Source: Arctopsyche grandis (lineage: Eukaryota; Arthropoda; Insecta; Trichoptera; Hydropsychidae). Taken from it: a stretch of DNA of 64,000 nt. Of the stretch, positions 60,631-64,000 are shown one piece after another. The notes below the pieces were generated by a model that worked only from the letters and a program-made list of their open reading frames with translations, was not told the origin of the DNA and made no database searches. Position 1 is the first letter of the stretch. Every line of letters starts with the position of its first letter. The DNA lies in the NCBI RefSeq assembly GCF_051622035.1, contig NC_135360.1, forward strand, positions 10,468,001 through 10,532,000, given 5' to 3'. A program made the position numbers and the translations under genes.

Positions 60631-61078
60631 AGCCAGCAGCATAGCTCGGACGTTAAGCTTCTGCTTACCGTCAAGAAGGTGCCGGGTTCTATCCCTGAAT
60701 GAAAATGAATTTTTCAGAGTATGCTGTTGGTCAGACCTGGATTTGTGACTCCAGGTTGATCGTTTCCTATCAGAGTTTGCCAATTTTCTCTGATTTCATT
60801 GTTGAAACGGTTCCCGGAAAAAAAAAATTGGCTAAAAATCCTTCCTACCTACTATGTCACCACTATTTGAAATTTGATGGATGTACAATAAAAATTTATG
60901 TACAATTCATAGATGTCTCGTTAATTTGCGAGTTTTTTCAGTGTCTCGCAATTCAACGACTTATAATAAAAAAATGCTGCATTTGTATTTGTAATTGGCC
61001 AGGAAGGCGCATTGGGATTTACCTGTAAGGCCTTCCTGGTATATATGTAAAATAAAATAAAAAATAAAATAAAATATA
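60631..61078 (+). mobile_element. tRNA-derived SINE, full-length copy with 3' hairpin
   Basis: The head has GCATAGCTCGGACG (A box) and GGGTTCTATCC (B box). The body has GACTCCAGGTTGATCG, TTTCCTATCAGAGTTTGCCA, TTTCATTGTTGAAACGGTTC and TGTCACCACTATTTGAAA. Near the 3' end CCAGGAAGGC (60999-61008) and GCCTTCCTGG (61030-61039) form a perfect 10-bp stem, followed by an (AAAAT)n tail to about 61078. The 109-codon ORF through it is not a gene. Confidence 0.85.
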
Positions 61079-61199
61079 ATATGTACATATGTACATTTTA
61101 TATGATTTCAAATATTTTCAAAAAAAGGTCAATTCTTTACTACGAGCGTATTCTTAATTGGTACATTTATTTACCTTTATACGTAACAGAGTCGTAATT

Positions 61200-61760
61200 T
61201 GCTTCACGGTTTGATTTTCATGTGGGCGTAGGTCGTGTGCAATACAATAATGCAGTGCATTCACTCGCGACCAGACCCAACGCTATTCAGCTGGACGTTT
61301 CGTTCCCATTGTTCGGCCAGCTCTCTCAGAGTAATTTATATATAAGGAGATCAGTTTTATCTGCGATCGAGTTGAAAGGAGGAGAAAAAGCCGGTCGTAT
61401 TGCATCCGACTTGCATCAGGGTGAACGGTTTTCAGCGGTGGCCACCGACCGTGCGGGTGTGTATGTAGGCCAACGGGGACAATCGATACCGAGCATCAAG
61501 GGGTTTCCACCTCTTTTTGCCGCCCTCTTCCGCCCACTCCCCCCCCCCCATCTCCCACCCACCCATTTCCACTCGCATTTCTGCTTCGAGTCCTGCTGTG
61601 CTTCTCCACCTCCGGTCGCACCCCCATCCCCGTGGCCTCAAACCGCCGCTGGGTTCAATCTGCTCCTCTTCTCTAGCCCGCCCTAGGTCCTCTCTTTCCC
61701 TCGGGGTGATCTCATCACGTGTTGCTCCAGCGGGAGTTGCATAAGACCTTTCTCCGTGCT
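61200..61760. other. CpG- and C-rich stretch with a TATA-like motif, unassigned
   Basis: TATATATAAG at 61337-61346 lies in GC-richer DNA and precedes a CCCACC-rich segment. A 154-codon ORF (61222-61686) crosses the TATA motif, which argues against it being a single coding exon. It could be the promoter or 5' exon of a neighbouring gene, or a transposon end. I cannot decide. Confidence 0.35.
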
Positions 61761-62840
61761 AGCGGGGTGAATCCCATGACCAGGACCAGCAACAGTCTGG
61801 ATGCACCATATGGTTGTAACGTATGCAATGTTACGTATTTGTATGAACATAAATATGTATGTATATATATTTCATTTTATAGACCGGGTCGATTTGCATC
61901 GTGTGATAGTTGCATACTCTCGTCTGGTGATTTATTGCAGGAAATGTGACTGCAAATTGAAGTAAAATTGGTTTTAAAAAAGCGCAGTGAATCATTCATA
62001 TGTCGGGAAAAATATGATTGAATTGAATGAATTGAGAATACTTTTTATTTATATTTGGAGAGAATTTGAACTATCTTGAGATGTATAACATTTTAAGGCG
62101 AGTCGATCTGTGAGGTACCATTGTTGGTGTTTCTAAAACTAAATTTAATAAAATGTTAGTGAGTTGATGACAAACTGGTATGCTAAGTTTTTTCCTAAAA
62201 CGTGTCGTTATTTTCAACAATTATAATTAACAAAAAGTAATAAGTTTAAAAATATTATATTACAAAATTGCACTTTCCTTTTCTTCTTTTATATACATAC
62301 ATAAATGGATATTTTATTTATTTTTTACTTTACTTCGAATATTTTACAAAAATTCTGTTTGACTTAGTACACAAATTGCTATCACTTCAATCCAATGTGT
62401 CCAGAATCTGGGAACAGTAGAATAAACGTATTACTGGCCACCAGTAAAAACAGTTTTCAAAAATTGTTAAACGCAAAACATATTTAATGTTTTGCGAGAT
62501 ATTTCTCGAAATGAAGAAAAGTGGATTTACGACACTTTCAATTTCAATGGCTCATATGTACACATAAGAAATTTATTTGATGAAATTTATTTGATGATAT
62601 TTATAAAGATTTTATTGATACTCTCAGTTTTTTTTTAATTAAGCCCTTTATCAATGTTATAATCGACTTCAAGCGTCTTCATTGTGACGAAATATATTCT
62701 ACAATATGCTGTGTAAAAAAAAGTATATCGAGGAAATTTTCCGATATATCGGAAAATAGTATCAGATAATATGTACATAAGTATTTAGATGTTTTCCATT
62801 TTAAACCACAAATTAAATTCTTCGTTTAATATATGTACAT
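61761..62840. other. AT-rich intergenic DNA
   Basis: Nothing recognisable. Confidence 0.55.
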
Positions 62841-62844
62841 ATAA

Positions 62845-63000
62845 CCAGAAGCAGAGATCAATAATGAGCGTGTAATGCTTTTAATCGTGTGGTCACGGGT
62901 TCAATCCCTGGCTGTGCTGCTGACTAGAGTTTATCAGATTATCTGATAAACTCTAGTCAGCAGTTTCTATCAGAGTTTGCCAATTTATCTGATTTATATA
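62845..63000 (+). mobile_element. tRNA-derived SINE interrupted by a palindrome
   Basis: ATAACCAGAAGCAGAG and GGTCACGGGTTCAATCCC (B box) give the head, and TTTCTATCAGAGTTTGCCAA the body. Between them lies a 47-bp palindrome (62917-62963) in place of the usual GACTCCAGGTTGATCG block. Confidence 0.75.
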
Positions 63001-63930
63001 CACATGTATGTAAATAAAATATTTACGTGTGTAATATGTATGTATGTATGTATCATACTTACAAATACGATATATATAATATATTTACATATACTAGAGG
63101 CAGAAATCTAGCTTTTTTATAGTAAGAGTTCACATAATCTTCAATAATAAAAATAAAATTCGAAGAAATATGTACTGGTACATAAAAAATCGAGTATGAA
63201 AATACATGTGTTTTTACATCGGAAGCCGATAAGAATTTTCCAGAATTCTTTTTCCGCTTCGGGCTATTTGGATTTACTTGCGTACGTAAATACATACATA
63301 CATGTATGTATATACATAATGTGCCATACATATGTATATACGAGCATTTACTATTATTTACATGTCGTTTTCATTCACGTTATTCAGTATTATTATTAAA
63401 AATCCGCTGTTCGATTTATGGCACTAGACACGCATCATAATAAGTTTTTTTTGTGTATGTGTCGTTCATCCAGTCACGTTCTGCGGAACATTTATAACGC
63501 GAAGAAATTGTAGCCTGTCAAACTAGCTTTAGCTTTACGTAGGTCATTAAGTTCGGTTGTGCACAAATAATAATAAATTAATGCTATTTATCAATCAGAT
63601 GTGTGCATCGCACTGGCGAAATTTTCGATTAATTTTTTTCTGCTCGTGAATAGCTTTCTAAACACTTCAATGTGCAAGTGATTACGTTTGATATCGAAAC
63701 TATGTACATATGTGTATTTCATGGGGTGGCTGCAAGCTACAATTAATCGCGCACCATTGTTTTAAAAGTGAATCTAAAAGATCGATTTTATAAAAGTCTA
63801 GCTTTGTATCGAATATGAACTTATGTATGTAATTAAGTTCCAAATTCCGGTTTGAAGAATGTATGTATGATTATGAGTACGTACCTACATAAATCTATCG
63901 CTGCTGATAAGATCTGGATGTTCATAAAAA
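63001..63930. other. AT-rich DNA with TATG microsatellites
   Basis: No gene seen. Confidence 0.55.
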
Positions 63931-63944
63931 ACACGATTGATCAT

Positions 63945-64000
63945 CTTCTGTCATAGTTTACCGATTATATCTCATTATTATTGTCGAGACAGTTCCTTAT
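63945..64000 (+). mobile_element. tRNA-derived SINE body fragment, cut by the window edge
   Basis: Blocks AGTTTACCGATTATATCT and ATTATTGTCGAGACAGTTCC resemble, with divergence, the SINE body TTTGCCAATTT-TCTGAT and CATTGTTGAAACGGTTCC in order and spacing. Confidence 0.4.

Noticed and set aside
61222..61686. 154-codon ORF in C-rich DNA
   Set aside because: It runs through a TATA-like motif and a CCCACC-rich tract, overlaps ORFs on both strands and shows no domain. The length is explained by low stop-codon density in GC-rich DNA.
1..64000. CRISPR arrays, bacterial operons, rRNA genes
   Set aside because: None seen. The direct repeats present are microsatellites or dispersed transposons, and the gene structure is eukaryotic.

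Overview
This window looks like nuclear DNA from an insect. It is AT-rich, crowded with TATG/TACA-type microsatellites and poly-A/T tracts, and holds one large intron-rich gene for a haemolymph lipoprotein that is specific to arthropods. I cannot fix the order from sequence alone. A holometabolous insect, perhaps a moth or caddisfly relative, is only a guess from the transposon mix.

The one gene I can fully support is the apolipophorin precursor (apoLp-II/I) on the + strand, 11235-29147. I could join 60 coding exons in a continuous frame. They give 10,197 nt and a 3,398-residue protein with a signal peptide, the vitellogenin/LLTP lipid-transfer module, an RGKR furin-type site that separates apoLp-II from apoLp-I, a long beta-rich lipid-binding region, a helical segment, a von Willebrand D domain and a Cys-containing C-terminal region. 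A TATA box and a matching initiator lie about 100 bp before the ATG, and an AATAAA lies about 210 bp after the stop codon.

Left flank (1-11,090): no host gene is seen. It holds two decayed LINE tails (about 1.2-2.1 kb and 9.6-10.25 kb), a Helentron-type non-autonomous element (3.0-3.6 kb), a 431-bp hAT-like MITE with a perfect 8-bp target duplication (3756-4186), a CCCGGG-rich hAT-like relic (8.4-8.95 kb) and TA microsatellites.

Right flank (29.4-64 kb): mostly repeats. I see two related solo LTR-like elements in opposite orientation (30.3 and 50.0 kb), two LINE 3' tails on the minus strand (35.7 and 40.7 kb), a Tigger/pogo-like transposon of 1,550 bp with TA duplication (46931-48480), at least five inverted-repeat MITEs, and a tRNA-derived SINE family with several copies and a 3' hairpin. 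Two pairs of dispersed repeats and one three-copy family sharing an exact 15-bp core do not match a class I can name. A CpG-rich island at 39.4-39.7 kb contains a good candidate for the first coding exon of a second, unidentified gene (39579-39697, +).

I found no CRISPR, operon or clearly new biological system. The points most worth following are the possible second-gene exon, a 47-bp near-perfect palindrome built into a SINE copy, a non-consensus splice donor in apolipophorin, and the unclassified repeat families.
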